DNA of 14,281 nt from Firmicutes bacterium UBA4874 (GTDB lineage Bacteria > Bacillota > Clostridia > Caldicoprobacterales > DTU083): contig DHDO01000054.1 in assembly GCA_002399435.1 (NCBI GenBank), forward strand, positions 15,498 through 29,778, written 5' to 3'. Positions 1 through 7,352 of the stretch are shown here, piece by piece (the stretch's first letter is position 1; every line of letters starts with the position of its first letter). Below the pieces are notes generated by a model. The model made no database searches and had not been told where the DNA came from. It worked only from the letters and a program-made list of their open reading frames with translations. Position numbers and translations under genes: made by a program.

Positions 1-1914
1 TGGCTGCCGGACTGCTTTGGATTTACGGCATCGCTTCCCCAGATTATGCGGAAAAGCGGTCTGAAGTATTTTATGACGCAGAAAATGTCCTGGAACGATC
101 ATAATATATTTCCTTATCATACCTTCCGCTGGAAGGGGCTGGACGGCTCTGTGGTATTGGCGCATATGCTTCCGGAGGAGACCTATAACAGCCAGGCTTC
201 CCCGGCATCGGTAAGGAAGATTGAAAAGAACTATCATGAGAAGGGCCTGTGCGATCAGGCACTGGCACTGTTCGGCGTGGGAGACGGCGGCGGCGGCCCT
301 TCTGCCTATCATCTGGAAAAGCTGAAAAGGATGAAGAACCTGGAGGGACTGTCTCCAACGGTACAGCGCTTTGCCAGGGATTTCTTCCATGATATTGACC
401 GGAACACGGAGGAATATCCCGAGTGGCGGGGCGGACTCTATCTTGAGAAGCACCGCGGCACGTTTACAACCCAGGCCCGCAACAAGAAATACAACCGCTA
501 CATGGAAAATGCCCTGCATGATCTGGAGTTTGCGGCAGTGCTGGCGAAACAGTACGGCGGGAAGAACTATCCCCAGGAAGAGATCGCGGATATATGGAAG
601 GAAGTACTGCTGTACCAGTTCCATGACATTATACCGGGATCGGCCATCAAACGGGTTTACGATGAGAGTGTCCCCCGCTATCGGATTCTTTATGACAAGA
701 CCCGGAAAATGACCAGGGAGCTGTATGAAGACCTGTTCTCCGGAGAGTTGGCTGTGAATACCCAGGGGTTTGACCGGACGGAATATCTGAAGAAGGACGA
801 CGGGTGGTATCAGGTGACGGTACCGGCATTCGCGGCGGCCGGACAGTTTGAAAAGGCGGCACAGAGCACCGCACTGCTGGCTGAAGATCTTCGGATTGAA
901 AATGAAAATCTGAACGTGCGGTTTGGCGGGGACGGAAGCATTCTCTCTATTTTTGACAAGCAGAACGGAGTGGAAGTTCTGCCGGACGGGCAGGTGGCAA
1001 ACCGGCTGGCCGTTTATAACGAAGAAGACGGAAACGCATGGGACATTGAAGTGTACTATGACGAGCAGAAACCCCGCGCATTTGAGCTGGTGGAGCAAAG
1101 AGCCTTTCTGGACGGGGTAAATGCAGTGATGAGTCAGCATTACCGTTTTGGCGATTCCGATCTTCAGCAAACCATCTATCTGCAGCAGGGCAGCAGGCTT
1201 CTGCAGTTTGACACGAAGGTGGACTGGCATGAAAAGCAGAAAATGCTTCGGACTTCCTTCCCGGTTGTGGTGGATGCGGAGGAAGTGACGTGCGATATCC
1301 AGTTTGGAAACATCCGGTACAGCACGAACCGGAATACCACATGGCAGCGTTCCCGGTTTGAACGCTGTGCCCATAAATGGGTGGATCTTTCCCGTGAAGA
1401 TTATGGAGTGGCTTTGCTGAATGACTGCAAATATGGTCATAAACTCTATGACAACGTGCTGGATCTGGCGCTTCTCCGCAGCACCAACAGCCCGGGCAGG
1501 GACGCTGACCAGGGAGAGCATACCTTCCGCTATGCCCTTTATCCGCATGCCGGGAATGAGCACAAAGCCCTGGTGGAGCAGACCGCTCTCGCCTTCAACA
1601 ATCCGCTGAAAGTCTATAAGGGAACCGGTACCCTGTGCCCGGAGGAGAGTTTCGTAACGGTGGATCGGGACAATGTGATTCTTTCCACCATCAAAAAGGC
1701 AGAAGAGCATGACGGAATTGTGATCCGGATGTATGAAACCTATGGGGAAAGCACGGACTGCTGCATTACCCTTCCGGCAGGGGTGGAGAAAGTTACCCTG
1801 TGCAACCTGATGGAAAAGCCGGAGCAAACGCTCCTTCCGCAGGGCCGCAGGCTGCATCTGCATATGAATCCGTATGAGATTACGACATTTGTCATGGATA
1901 TGGCAGGTAAATAG
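1..1914 (+). CDS. Alpha-mannosidase, glycoside hydrolase family 38 (5' end outside window)
   Basis: A retaining alpha-mannosidase that removes alpha-linked mannose from glycans; probably cytoplasmic, though the missing N-terminus prevents a check for a signal peptide. The reading frame is open from base 1, so an ATG at 46 is internal and not the start. The first codons read WLPDCFGFTA, the GH38 active-site motif; its Asp (bases 10-12) is by family knowledge the nucleophile and a zinc ligand. Further GH38 signatures are GDGGGGPS near 280-303 and QFHDIIPGS near 616-642, whose His (622-624) matches the second-half zinc ligand. The beta-rich C-terminal domains run on to a typical end (NPYEITTF). 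The visible part is 637 codons. Bacterial relatives are usually about 850-1050 residues, so several hundred N-terminal residues are missing. A terminator follows 37 bp after the stop. Confidence 0.93.
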   Translation, partial: WLPDCFGFTASLPQIMRKSGLKYFMTQKMSWNDHNIFPYHTFRWKGLDGSVVLAHMLPEETYNSQASPASVRKIEKNYHEKGLCDQALALFGVGDGGGGPSAYHLEKLKRMKNLEGLSPTVQRFARDFFHDIDRNTEEYPEWRGGLYLEKHRGTFTTQARNKKYNRYMENALHDLEFAAVLAKQYGGKNYPQEEIADIWKEVLLYQFHDIIPGSAIKRVYDESVPRYRILYDKTRKMTRELYEDLFSGELAVNTQGFDRTEYLKKDDGWYQVTVPAFAAAGQFEKAAQSTALLAEDLRIENENLNVRFGGDGSILSIFDKQNGVEVLPDGQVANRLAVYNEEDGNAWDIEVYYDEQKPRAFELVEQRAFLDGVNAVMSQHYRFGDSDLQQTIYLQQGSRLLQFDTKVDWHEKQKMLRTSFPVVVDAEEVTCDIQFGNIRYSTNRNTTWQRSRFERCAHKWVDLSREDYGVALLNDCKYGHKLYDNVLDLALLRSTNSPGRDADQGEHTFRYALYPHAGNEHKALVEQTALAFNNPLKVYKGTGTLCPEESFVTVDRDNVILSTIKKAEEHDGIVIRMYETYGESTDCCITLPAGVEKVTLCNLMEKPEQTLLPQGRRLHLHMNPYEITTFVMDMAGK

Positions 1915-1951
1915 GCAATATTGTGGAGGGCATCTTTTCATGGCCCTTCCG

Positions 1952-1990
1952 GGCATCCTTCCTCAGCTTTGAGGGGGGATGCCTTTTTTT
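1952..1990 (+). terminator. Rho-independent terminator after the alpha-mannosidase gene
   Basis: A 13-bp stem (1952-1964 with 1971-1983, including two T-G wobble pairs) closes a 6-nt loop and is followed directly by seven T residues (1984-1990). Confidence 0.9.
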
Positions 1991-2077
1991 AAAGGGGTCT
2001 CAGGGAATCAGGCAGACGCCGGGGGACAGCGACTGTCTGCTTGAGGTGCAGGGGGAGGTATATCATTCGCAAAAATG

Positions 2078-2107
2078 GCAACAATTTTCCCGGGCCTGTG
2101 GTATAAT
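2078..2107 (+). promoter_or_regulatory. Candidate sigma-A promoter for the acyltransferase gene
   Basis: A perfect TATAAT at 2102-2107 is preceded, at 18-bp spacing, by GCAACA (2078-2083), a weak -35 matching only the ACA half. Transcription would begin near 2114. This puts the upstream in-frame ATG at 2075 outside the message and supports the GTG start at 2156. Confidence 0.6.
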
Positions 2108-2140
2108 GGTTGTTGCAGGAATTGTCAGATTATATGGAAC

Positions 2141-2145
2141 GGAGG
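2141..2145 (+). promoter_or_regulatory. Ribosome binding site that selects the GTG start at 2156
   Basis: GGAGG lies 10 nt before GTG (2156). The next in-frame ATG (2168) is 22 nt away, too far to use this site. Confidence 0.6.
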
Positions 2146-2155
2146 CTGGCTGTCC

Positions 2156-2839
2156 GTGGATAAGCCAATGTTTAATACAAAAATGACCCGTGCGCTCCGG
2201 ATGAATCCGAAGCTGATTTTAAATGTGATATATAGTTTTTTCCTGAACCTTTTTCACTCCATACGGAGCTTCTACCGGTTCCGGGTGTTTGCGGATTTCG
2301 GGAGTACCATTACCAGGGGACCCGGCGCCAGGCTGATCATTGACCGAAGGTTGTACCTGGGCGGCAAGTATATTGGGGATATGGTGCATGCCAAATCCTC
2401 TGTCCGGATGTACCGGGATTCTGTTTTTCATGTGATGGGCAAGGTGAAGCTGGGACCGGGCGTGGGGATTGTAACAGGCCCGGGTGCGACGCTGTCCATC
2501 GGGGACAATACCTATATTACGGCTTCTTCCGTCGTGTACTGTGCTAATCGGATTGACATCGGAAACGACTGTGCCATTGCCTGGAATACCACCATCCTGG
2601 ATACGGATTTTCATCATATTCATTATCCGGATGATACGGAGAATGAACTCGTGAAGCCGGTCCGAATCGGGGATCATGTGTGGATCGGATGCAACTGTAC
2701 TGTTTTAAAAGGTGTGACGATTGGAGACAATGCTGTAATCGGAGCGGACACACTGGTCAATAAGGACGTGCCGCCAAACTGTCTTGCCGTTGGCAATCCC
2801 ATGCGGATTATCCGGGAAGATGTGGAATGGAAGGCCTGA
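2156..2839 (+). CDS. Hexapeptide-repeat (left-handed beta-helix) O-acyltransferase
   Basis: Probably transfers an acetyl or other acyl group from a CoA donor to a sugar or surface polysaccharide; the acceptor cannot be told from sequence. With the GTG start at 2156 the protein is 227 residues, within the usual 180-230 for this family. The N-terminal 40 residues hold a hydrophobic/amphipathic stretch. From about residue 60 the chain is built of imperfect [LIV]-G-x(4) hexapeptides typical of the WcaF/maltose-acetyltransferase-like branch, ending in a VIGADTLV turn and a GNPMRIIRE tail. The pair H153-H154 in the DTDFHH motif lies where this family carries its catalytic His. The gene has its own promoter and terminator and looks monocistronic. 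An ATG at 2075 gives a longer reading but overlaps the promoter. Genes for polysaccharide assembly are not visible nearby, so no pathway is assigned. Confidence 0.85.
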   Translation: MDKPMFNTKMTRALRMNPKLILNVIYSFFLNLFHSIRSFYRFRVFADFGSTITRGPGARLIIDRRLYLGGKYIGDMVHAKSSVRMYRDSVFHVMGKVKLGPGVGIVTGPGATLSIGDNTYITASSVVYCANRIDIGNDCAIAWNTTILDTDFHHIHYPDDTENELVKPVRIGDHVWIGCNCTVLKGVTIGDNAVIGADTLVNKDVPPNCLAVGNPMRIIREDVEWKA

Positions 2840-2879
2840 TGACCATTAAAAATAAACGGGAAGGATAAAGGGAAAAGGG

Positions 2880-2917
2880 AGACTGCTGCAATCCTGTTTG
2901 CAGCAGTCTTTGCTTTT
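2880..2917 (+). terminator. Terminator after the acyltransferase gene
   Basis: A perfect 11-bp stem (2880-2890 with 2899-2909) has an 8-nt loop and is followed by TTGCTTTT. On the opposite strand the same stem is followed by a pyrimidine-rich run (CCCTTTTCCC), so it may also stop transcription of the convergent superoxide reductase gene. Confidence 0.8.
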
Positions 2918-2970
2918 AGTCTTTGCTGTTAATCTTTATTGTTAGTCTCTGCTGTTAGCCTTAGCTGTTT
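2906..2970. repeat. Imperfect 13-bp tandem repeat, five copies
   Basis: Units start at 2906, 2919, 2932, 2945 and 2958 and follow the pattern GTCTTTGCTGTTA. The second copy matches the pattern exactly, the fourth differs by one base, the first by two, and the third and fifth by three each. The first copy begins inside the 3' arm of the terminator hairpin. The array lies between two convergent genes and encodes nothing recognisable. Confidence 0.8.
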
Positions 2971-3019
2971 CTGCCAGGCAATTCCCTTGCCGTTGGAAGA
3001 AATCGTTGATGGTGATGAA

Positions 3020-3391
3020 TTATTCCACGGTGATATCCTTGCTGTTTTCCCACAGGCCGTGGATATTGCAGTAACTGACGGCGTAGATCTTACCAGTAGC
3101 ATGCAGTTTTACCTGGGTGACGCCGACGGGTTCCGTAAAGGCGCCTGCCTCCCCGTGTGCCTGGAAATTGAAGGTTGCCAGTTCCACCGGGAATTTCCCG
3201 TCCTTTTCCACATAGAACACCTTGATCCAGCAGATATGATGCTCCAGAGTGTTGGGATGCCTGATGGCGTCTCCGATGGAGACCTTCAGTTCAAATTCTT
3301 CGCCCTCTTTTATTTTATCGGGAACGTGAATGATGGGTACGTGCTTTTCTCCCTTCCAGTCTCCGGTTTGCAGGTATTTTCCTATTGACAT
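3020..3391 (-). CDS. Superoxide reductase, class II (neelaredoxin / desulfoferrodoxin C-terminal type)
   Basis: A cytoplasmic non-haem iron enzyme that reduces superoxide to hydrogen peroxide without making oxygen, with rubredoxin as the usual donor; typical of anaerobes. The 123-residue protein has all ligands of the Fe(His)4Cys centre in order: E15-K16-H17 (the EKHVP motif with the mobile Glu and the conserved Lys), H45 and H51 in HPNTLEHH, then C108 and H111 in YCNIHG. It lacks the N-terminal desulforedoxin domain with its second iron site, which makes it class II. An AGGAGG (3400-3405) lies 8 nt before the ATG. It is divergent from tyrS across a 141-bp gap and converges on the acyltransferase gene. 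I could not find a convincing -35/-10 pair for it. No rubredoxin or rubrerythrin gene is in view. Confidence 0.95.
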   Translation of the reverse strand: MSIGKYLQTGDWKGEKHVPIIHVPDKIKEGEEFELKVSIGDAIRHPNTLEHHICWIKVFYVEKDGKFPVELATFNFQAHGEAGAFTEPVGVTQVKLHATGKIYAVSYCNIHGLWENSKDITVE

Positions 3392-3473
3392 GTCAAACTC
3401 CTCCTTTATTTTATGCTTATGTTATTGTTACCCGGTTTTGGTCTCCTAAAACGCAATGGGACGTTTCTTTGCC

Positions 3474-3502
3474 TTGCACTTTTCCGGATCAGAAGGTACA
3501 AT
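3474..3502 (+). promoter_or_regulatory. Sigma-A promoter of tyrS
   Basis: TTGCAC (3474-3479) and TACAAT (3497-3502) are separated by exactly 17 bp, five of six matches to each consensus box. Transcription would start near 3509, leaving a leader of only about 24 nt. Confidence 0.85.
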
Positions 3503-3520
3503 AAAAGCCATGATGCATTT

Positions 3521-3526
3521 GGAGGG
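3521..3526 (+). promoter_or_regulatory. Ribosome binding site of tyrS
   Basis: GGAGGG lies 6 nt before the ATG at 3533. The longer reading from an ATG at 3413 would start upstream of the promoter and is rejected. Confidence 0.8.
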
Positions 3527-3532
3527 ATTCGG

Positions 3533-4780
3533 ATGAGTAATGAGAGCAACAATTATACCAATGTTTATGACGTATTGAAGGAACGGGGTTATCTGGCGCA
3601 GGCGACTCATGAAGTGGAAATCCGGGACCTGCTGGGCAGAGAACCTGTTACCTTTTATATTGGTTTTGATCCTACGGCAGACAGCCTGCATGTGGGACAT
3701 TTTATCCAGATTATGATTATGATGCACATGCAGAAGGCAGGTCACCGGCCCATTGTGCTGGTTGGCGGCGGGACAGGCATGGTCGGCGATCCCACCGGGA
3801 AGACCGATATGCGTAAAATGATGACCCGGGAAACAGTGGAGGAGAATTGCCGTTCTTTTCAGAAACAGCTTTCCAGATTTTTGGATTTTTCAGATGGGAA
3901 GGCCATTTTGGTCAATAACGCAGATTGGCTGCTGAATTTGAACTATGTGGACTTTCTGAGGGAAATCGGCATCCATTTTTCCGTGAATCGCATGCTGACT
4001 GCAGAGTGTTTCCGCACCCGTATGGAAAAGGGCCTTTCTTTTCTGGAATTCAACTATATGCTGATGCAAAGCTATGATTTCCTGGAACTGAACCGAAAAT
4101 ACAACTGCAAGCTGCAGCTGGGCGGGGACGATCAGTGGTCCAACATTCTGGGCGGCGTGGATCTGATCCGCAAGATAAAAGGGACTCCGGCATACGGCTT
4201 GACATTCCGTCTTTTAACCACTGCCAACGGAAAGAAAATGGGCAAGACAGAAGCCGGCGCCCTGTGGCTGGACCCGGACAGGACGTCTCCCTATGACTTC
4301 TATCAATACTGGAGAAATATAGATGATGCGGATGTAAGGAATTCCCTTGCCATGCTGACATTCCTGCCGATGGAAGAGGTGAACCGGCTGGGGAATCAGA
4401 AGGATGAGGGAATCAATGAAGCAAAAAAGATCCTTGCCTATGAAGTGACAAGGATTGTTCACGGAAAGAAAGAAGCAGACAAAGCCCAGGCAGCTGCGGA
4501 AGCACTGTTCGGGAAGGGAACTGCTGATGCGCAGGTACCCGGTACGGTTCTTTCTGCAGAGGAATTCCGCGAAAACAGCAAAATACTGGATATGTTATCC
4601 TATCTGAAGCTGATTCCTTCCAAAGGGGAAGGACGCAGGCTGATCCAGCAGGGCGGCGTCTATGTCAATGACGAGAGAATCGGGGACTTCAATCGTACCC
4701 TGACAGAGAAGGATCTGCAGGACGGAAGCCTGATGATCCGAAAAGGTAAAAAGGTTTATCATAAGCTGACGGTAAAATAA
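3533..4780 (+). CDS. tyrS: Tyrosine--tRNA ligase
   Basis: Charges tRNA-Tyr with tyrosine in two steps through tyrosyl-adenylate; a cytoplasmic class Ic synthetase that works as a dimer. At 415 residues it has the normal bacterial length. The Rossmann domain opens with [15 protein letters not shown], placing the HIGH-type ATP motif at residues 53-56. The KMSKS-type loop is KMGKT at 235-239, the form usual in this enzyme. The tyrosine pocket segments YDFLEL and [10 protein letters not shown] are present. The C-terminus, from about residue 350, is an S4-like RNA-binding domain ([16 protein letters not shown]). Start choice rests on the promoter and ribosome site just upstream. It converges with the zinc peptidase gene with only 7 bp between stop codons, and no terminator hairpin is visible there. 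No T-box leader fits between promoter and start. Confidence 0.97.
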   Translation: MSNESNNYTNVYDVLKERGYLAQATHEVEIRDLLGREPVTFYIGFDPTADSLHVGHFIQIMIMMHMQKAGHRPIVLVGGGTGMVGDPTGKTDMRKMMTRETVEENCRSFQKQLSRFLDFSDGKAILVNNADWLLNLNYVDFLREIGIHFSVNRMLTAECFRTRMEKGLSFLEFNYMLMQSYDFLELNRKYNCKLQLGGDDQWSNILGGVDLIRKIKGTPAYGLTFRLLTTANGKKMGKTEAGALWLDPDRTSPYDFYQYWRNIDDADVRNSLAMLTFLPMEEVNRLGNQKDEGINEAKKILAYEVTRIVHGKKEADKAQAAAEALFGKGTADAQVPGTVLSAEEFRENSKILDMLSYLKLIPSKGEGRRLIQQGGVYVNDERIGDFNRTLTEKDLQDGSLMIRKGKKVYHKLTVK

Positions 4781-4787
4781 TCATCCA

Positions 4788-5486
4788 TCAGTCCCTGCGC
4801 CGGTTGCCTGCCCCGGACAGAATCAGCAGTCTCAGCAGCTGCAGGACTGCCATCAGGGTGGAGGCCATATAGGTCATGGCGGCAGCATTCAGTACCTTGC
4901 GGGCCGAATGGACTTCATCCCTTTCCAGATAGCCGCCCACCTCAAGCGCTTCCACTGCCCGGTTGCTGGCATTGTACTCCACCGGAAGGGTGACCAGCTG
5001 GAATAAAACAGCCAGGCTGAATGCAGCCACTCCGATAAACGCCACTTTCTGATTGCCAAGGATGATTCCCAGTAAAAGCAAAGGGAATGCCAGATTGGAA
5101 CCGATGTTGGCGACGGGGACAATGGCACTCCGGACCTTCAAGGGGGCATACCCTGTCGCATGCTGGATCGCATGGCCCACTTCATGAGCCGTCACACCCA
5201 GTGCGGCCAGGGATGTGGAATGGTATACCCCTTCGGACAGATTCAGAGTCTTTCTGCGAGGATCATAATAGTCTGTCAGTTGACCATGGACCGGCTCAAT
5301 ATTGACATCATAAATATGATTGCTGTTCAGCAGGGCCATGGCGACTTCCGCTCCCGTCATTCCACTGCGTGCCGGGATCTGTGAATATTTATTGAAGGTC
5401 GTCTGAACCCTTGTCTGCGCATAAATTGCCAGAAGTATGGCAGGGATCAGCAAAACATAGGTCGGATCAAAGTAAAATGGAAACAT
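4788..5486 (-). CDS. Membrane zinc metallopeptidase, YugP family (PF04298 type)
   Basis: A predicted integral-membrane neutral zinc peptidase related to Bacillus subtilis YugP; substrate unknown. The 232-residue protein is of normal family length. It starts with a hydrophobic helix (about residues 7-23). The zinc motif HEVGH is at 101-105 within the family-typical stretch GVTAHEVGHAIQH. Two hydrophobic helices follow (about 122-165), then VEYNAS, whose E170 is a candidate third zinc ligand (inference from family pattern). A last hydrophobic segment lies near the C-terminus (about 205-224). A GGAG sits 8 nt before the ATG, and a good promoter lies about 90 bp upstream. The gene is probably monocistronic: the gene to its right has the same orientation, but this promoter lies between them. 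Confidence 0.92.
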   Translation of the reverse strand: MFPFYFDPTYVLLIPAILLAIYAQTRVQTTFNKYSQIPARSGMTGAEVAMALLNSNHIYDVNIEPVHGQLTDYYDPRRKTLNLSEGVYHSTSLAALGVTAHEVGHAIQHATGYAPLKVRSAIVPVANIGSNLAFPLLLLGIILGNQKVAFIGVAAFSLAVLFQLVTLPVEYNASNRAVEALEVGGYLERDEVHSARKVLNAAAMTYMASTLMAVLQLLRLLILSGAGNRRRD

Positions 5487-5578
5487 CCAAACTTCTCCTT
5501 TCCCGGGATCAGGCGGGAGTACCCCTGAAATACGGATTCCTTCCGGGAACTTCCCTGTCTGATTGATTTATTGGTATC

Positions 5579-5607
5579 AGTTTAGCATACCGGTTTGTGA
5601 AAGTCAA
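5579..5607 (-). promoter_or_regulatory. Promoter of the YugP-like peptidase gene
   Basis: Read on the minus strand, TTGACT (5607-5602) and TAAACT (5584-5579) are separated by 17 bp, and a TG one base before the -10 box makes it an extended -10. It lies 27 bp past the stop of the upstream gene. Confidence 0.7.
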
Positions 5608-5633
5608 TAAAGGTCAGATATTTTTTGAGGTTT

Positions 5634-7109
5634 TTACAGTTTCAGCTTTCTCACCTTTGGAGGCTTCGGTTCCAAAGGGTCCGACGGGACATAGACCATG
5701 GGGATATCCAGTCCTTTCGCATACATTTCGTTGGTGGTCACCAGATCCGTTTTATCCACCTGGGACAGGGAAGTTTTTCCCAGGGCACGGATCCCGTCCT
5801 CCATCTCCAGTTTGCAGGATTTCAGGAAGTTCTGAAGGGAGCGGGCGCCGACTTCTATATTAAACCGATCGGCAGACTCCCCGTCATACCAGACTATTGA
5901 AGTGGGCGGCTCAAAGGGCAGGGCTTTGTGGATCTGACCATGGGATACTGCCACCAGTGCGATGGATCCGATCTGGCAGGCATCGGCGCCCAGCGCTTTC
6001 ACCTTCAGCGCATCTCCGGGAGTGCGGATCCGGCCGGAAACAATAAGGGAAATTCTTTCCCGGTATCCGTGCTGCTCCATCCATTTGTCCGCACGGTGAA
6101 CGGCAAAAGCAGTGGGAATGCCGAAATCATCCTGAAGGATGGGCGGCGAACCGAATGTCGCAGCTTCTGCCCCGTCGAGAACGATAAAGTCCACTTCACT
6201 GTCACAGATCCAGGCCAAATCCTTTTCCAGATCCCTGCCTGCTGCTATTTTTACGCCGATGGGCACGCCGTCGGTCATGGTGCGAAGCTTATCCACCAAC
6301 TTTTTTAATTGCCCGGGGTTCTGCACTTCTGCCTGCCTGGAGTAGGTGATCAGATCCCTTCCTTTCTTTAATTTCAGTTCCTTTCTAAGCTCTTTCGCCA
6401 CGAGCTTCGATTCCATCGTGAACCCGACTCCGGCAAAGGCACCCTGGCCGAACTGAATTTCGACGGCCTGGCTTTTCAGCAGGGCATCCTGTGCAATGGG
6501 CCAGTTTCCCCGGCCATATTGAAAAACAAAGGGACCTGCCTGGTTCAGGATATCCGCCGGAATGGCGCCTGCTCCGGTATGATAGATGACTCCTGCTGCT
6601 GCGCATCCCCTTGCCAGCGCCATCTTCACCGGTTTACTGAGTGCGAGGCCGTATGCCATGGGGGCCAGCATCATGAAATGGTTTGTGGTCAGCGGCCTTT
6701 TTGCATACTTGCCGATGGTGACCGAACTGTCCACTTCCGCATTGATTTCGGCAGGCATGGTATTGATCTGGGCGATATTGAACTTTATGTCATCCAGCCC
6801 GGGGAACATACCGGTGGATCCCATGGGCCGCTCCAGCACCTTTCCGGATTCGGCCCGGAGCTCTGTTTCCAGTATCACCTGCGGATGGATTCGAAGGGTG
6901 GAAGAGACTACCTCGAAAAGATTCTTATCATACTCCTGGCTGGTAATTTTTTTCAAAAAGCTGTCGCTTGCCTGGTTTACCGCAAGCCGGCTCAATGCTT
7001 TGATCCCCATTGCGCCCAGTGTTCCGATCGCTCCCAGGGCGGCCAGCTTTCCCAGGACAGGGATCCCATTTTTCGTTGCCTTGCTGAAATCGGATTTCCA
7101 TTTACCCAT
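5634..7109 (-). CDS. FMN-binding glutamate-synthase-like protein (GltB central/FMN domain only)
   Basis: A predicted (beta/alpha)8-barrel flavoprotein homologous to the FMN domain of glutamate synthase large subunits; substrate unproven. Of 491 residues, the first 40 include a hydrophobic glycine/alanine-rich stretch (about 16-39) that may be a membrane anchor. The barrel includes the segments PMGSTGMFPGLDD, GRGNWPIAQDAL, EIQFGQGA, GVPIGVKIAAG, VDFIVLDGAEAATFGSP and ISLIVSGRIRTPGDALKVKALGADA, all in the family order. There is no glutaminase domain and no NADPH subunit gene nearby. After C378 the chain reads IGSIALVAVSHGQIHKALPF where canonical enzymes carry the three-cysteine [3Fe-4S] cluster, so that cluster is probably absent. 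A GGAGG lies about 10 nt before the ATG. Divergent from the surface-protein gene across 243 bp. A true ammonia-forming or glutamate-forming role cannot be claimed. Confidence 0.85.
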   Translation of the reverse strand: MGKWKSDFSKATKNGIPVLGKLAALGAIGTLGAMGIKALSRLAVNQASDSFLKKITSQEYDKNLFEVVSSTLRIHPQVILETELRAESGKVLERPMGSTGMFPGLDDIKFNIAQINTMPAEINAEVDSSVTIGKYAKRPLTTNHFMMLAPMAYGLALSKPVKMALARGCAAAGVIYHTGAGAIPADILNQAGPFVFQYGRGNWPIAQDALLKSQAVEIQFGQGAFAGVGFTMESKLVAKELRKELKLKKGRDLITYSRQAEVQNPGQLKKLVDKLRTMTDGVPIGVKIAAGRDLEKDLAWICDSEVDFIVLDGAEAATFGSPPILQDDFGIPTAFAVHRADKWMEQHGYRERISLIVSGRIRTPGDALKVKALGADACQIGSIALVAVSHGQIHKALPFEPPTSIVWYDGESADRFNIEVGARSLQNFLKSCKLEMEDGIRALGKTSLSQVDKTDLVTTNEMYAKGLDIPMVYVPSDPLEPKPPKVRKLKL

Positions 7110-7266
7110 ATTCCGAGAGCCTCCATATTTTATCGGTTTTTGTTAGTATGCTGAAAACTTCAGGGAATCATTCCTTAGGATTCCATATGTAACAGAAAGT
7201 TTGAAAAGAATTAAGCATTTTGTAAACAGTGCCTGCAGCCTTCTCTTTTTATTGAAGGCAGGCTTG

Positions 7267-7275
7267 TGATATAAT
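7267..7275 (+). promoter_or_regulatory. Extended -10 promoter element of the repeat surface protein gene
   Basis: TGATATAAT (7267-7275) is a perfect extended -10. No good -35 exists at 17 bp, and TTGAAG at 7252 is only 12 bp away. Initiation near 7282 leaves a leader of about 70 nt. Confidence 0.6.
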
Positions 7276-7340
7276 AAGATGTCATAAAACAAAATGAATG
7301 GAAATAAAATGGCAGCATGGCATTTTGGAAAACAAGGTTT

Positions 7341-7346
7341 GGGGGA
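7341..7346 (+). promoter_or_regulatory. Ribosome binding site selecting the start at 7353
   Basis: GGGGGA lies 6 nt before the ATG at 7353. An earlier in-frame ATG (7317) has no such site and would put 12 residues in front of a clean signal peptide. Confidence 0.6.
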
Positions 7347-7352
7347 ATTGCA

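Noticed and set aside
2012..2040. Inverted repeat GCAGAC/GTCTGC with an inner GACAG-CGA-CTGTC hairpin
   Set aside because: No T tract follows and a good terminator lies just upstream; short G+C-rich dyads are common, and I see no link to a known riboswitch or operator.
2939..3388. Plus-strand open reading of 149 codons
   Set aside because: Antisense to the superoxide reductase, whose iron ligands are all present; shadow frame.
6519..7154. Plus-strand open readings of 186 and 211 codons
   Set aside because: Both antisense to the start region of the FMN-binding protein and mutually overlapping; no domain signals.
7129..7157. Possible -35/-10 pair (TTTTCA, GATAAA at 17 bp) for the FMN-binding gene
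   Set aside because: The implied start would fall inside the ribosome binding site, so it cannot serve this gene.
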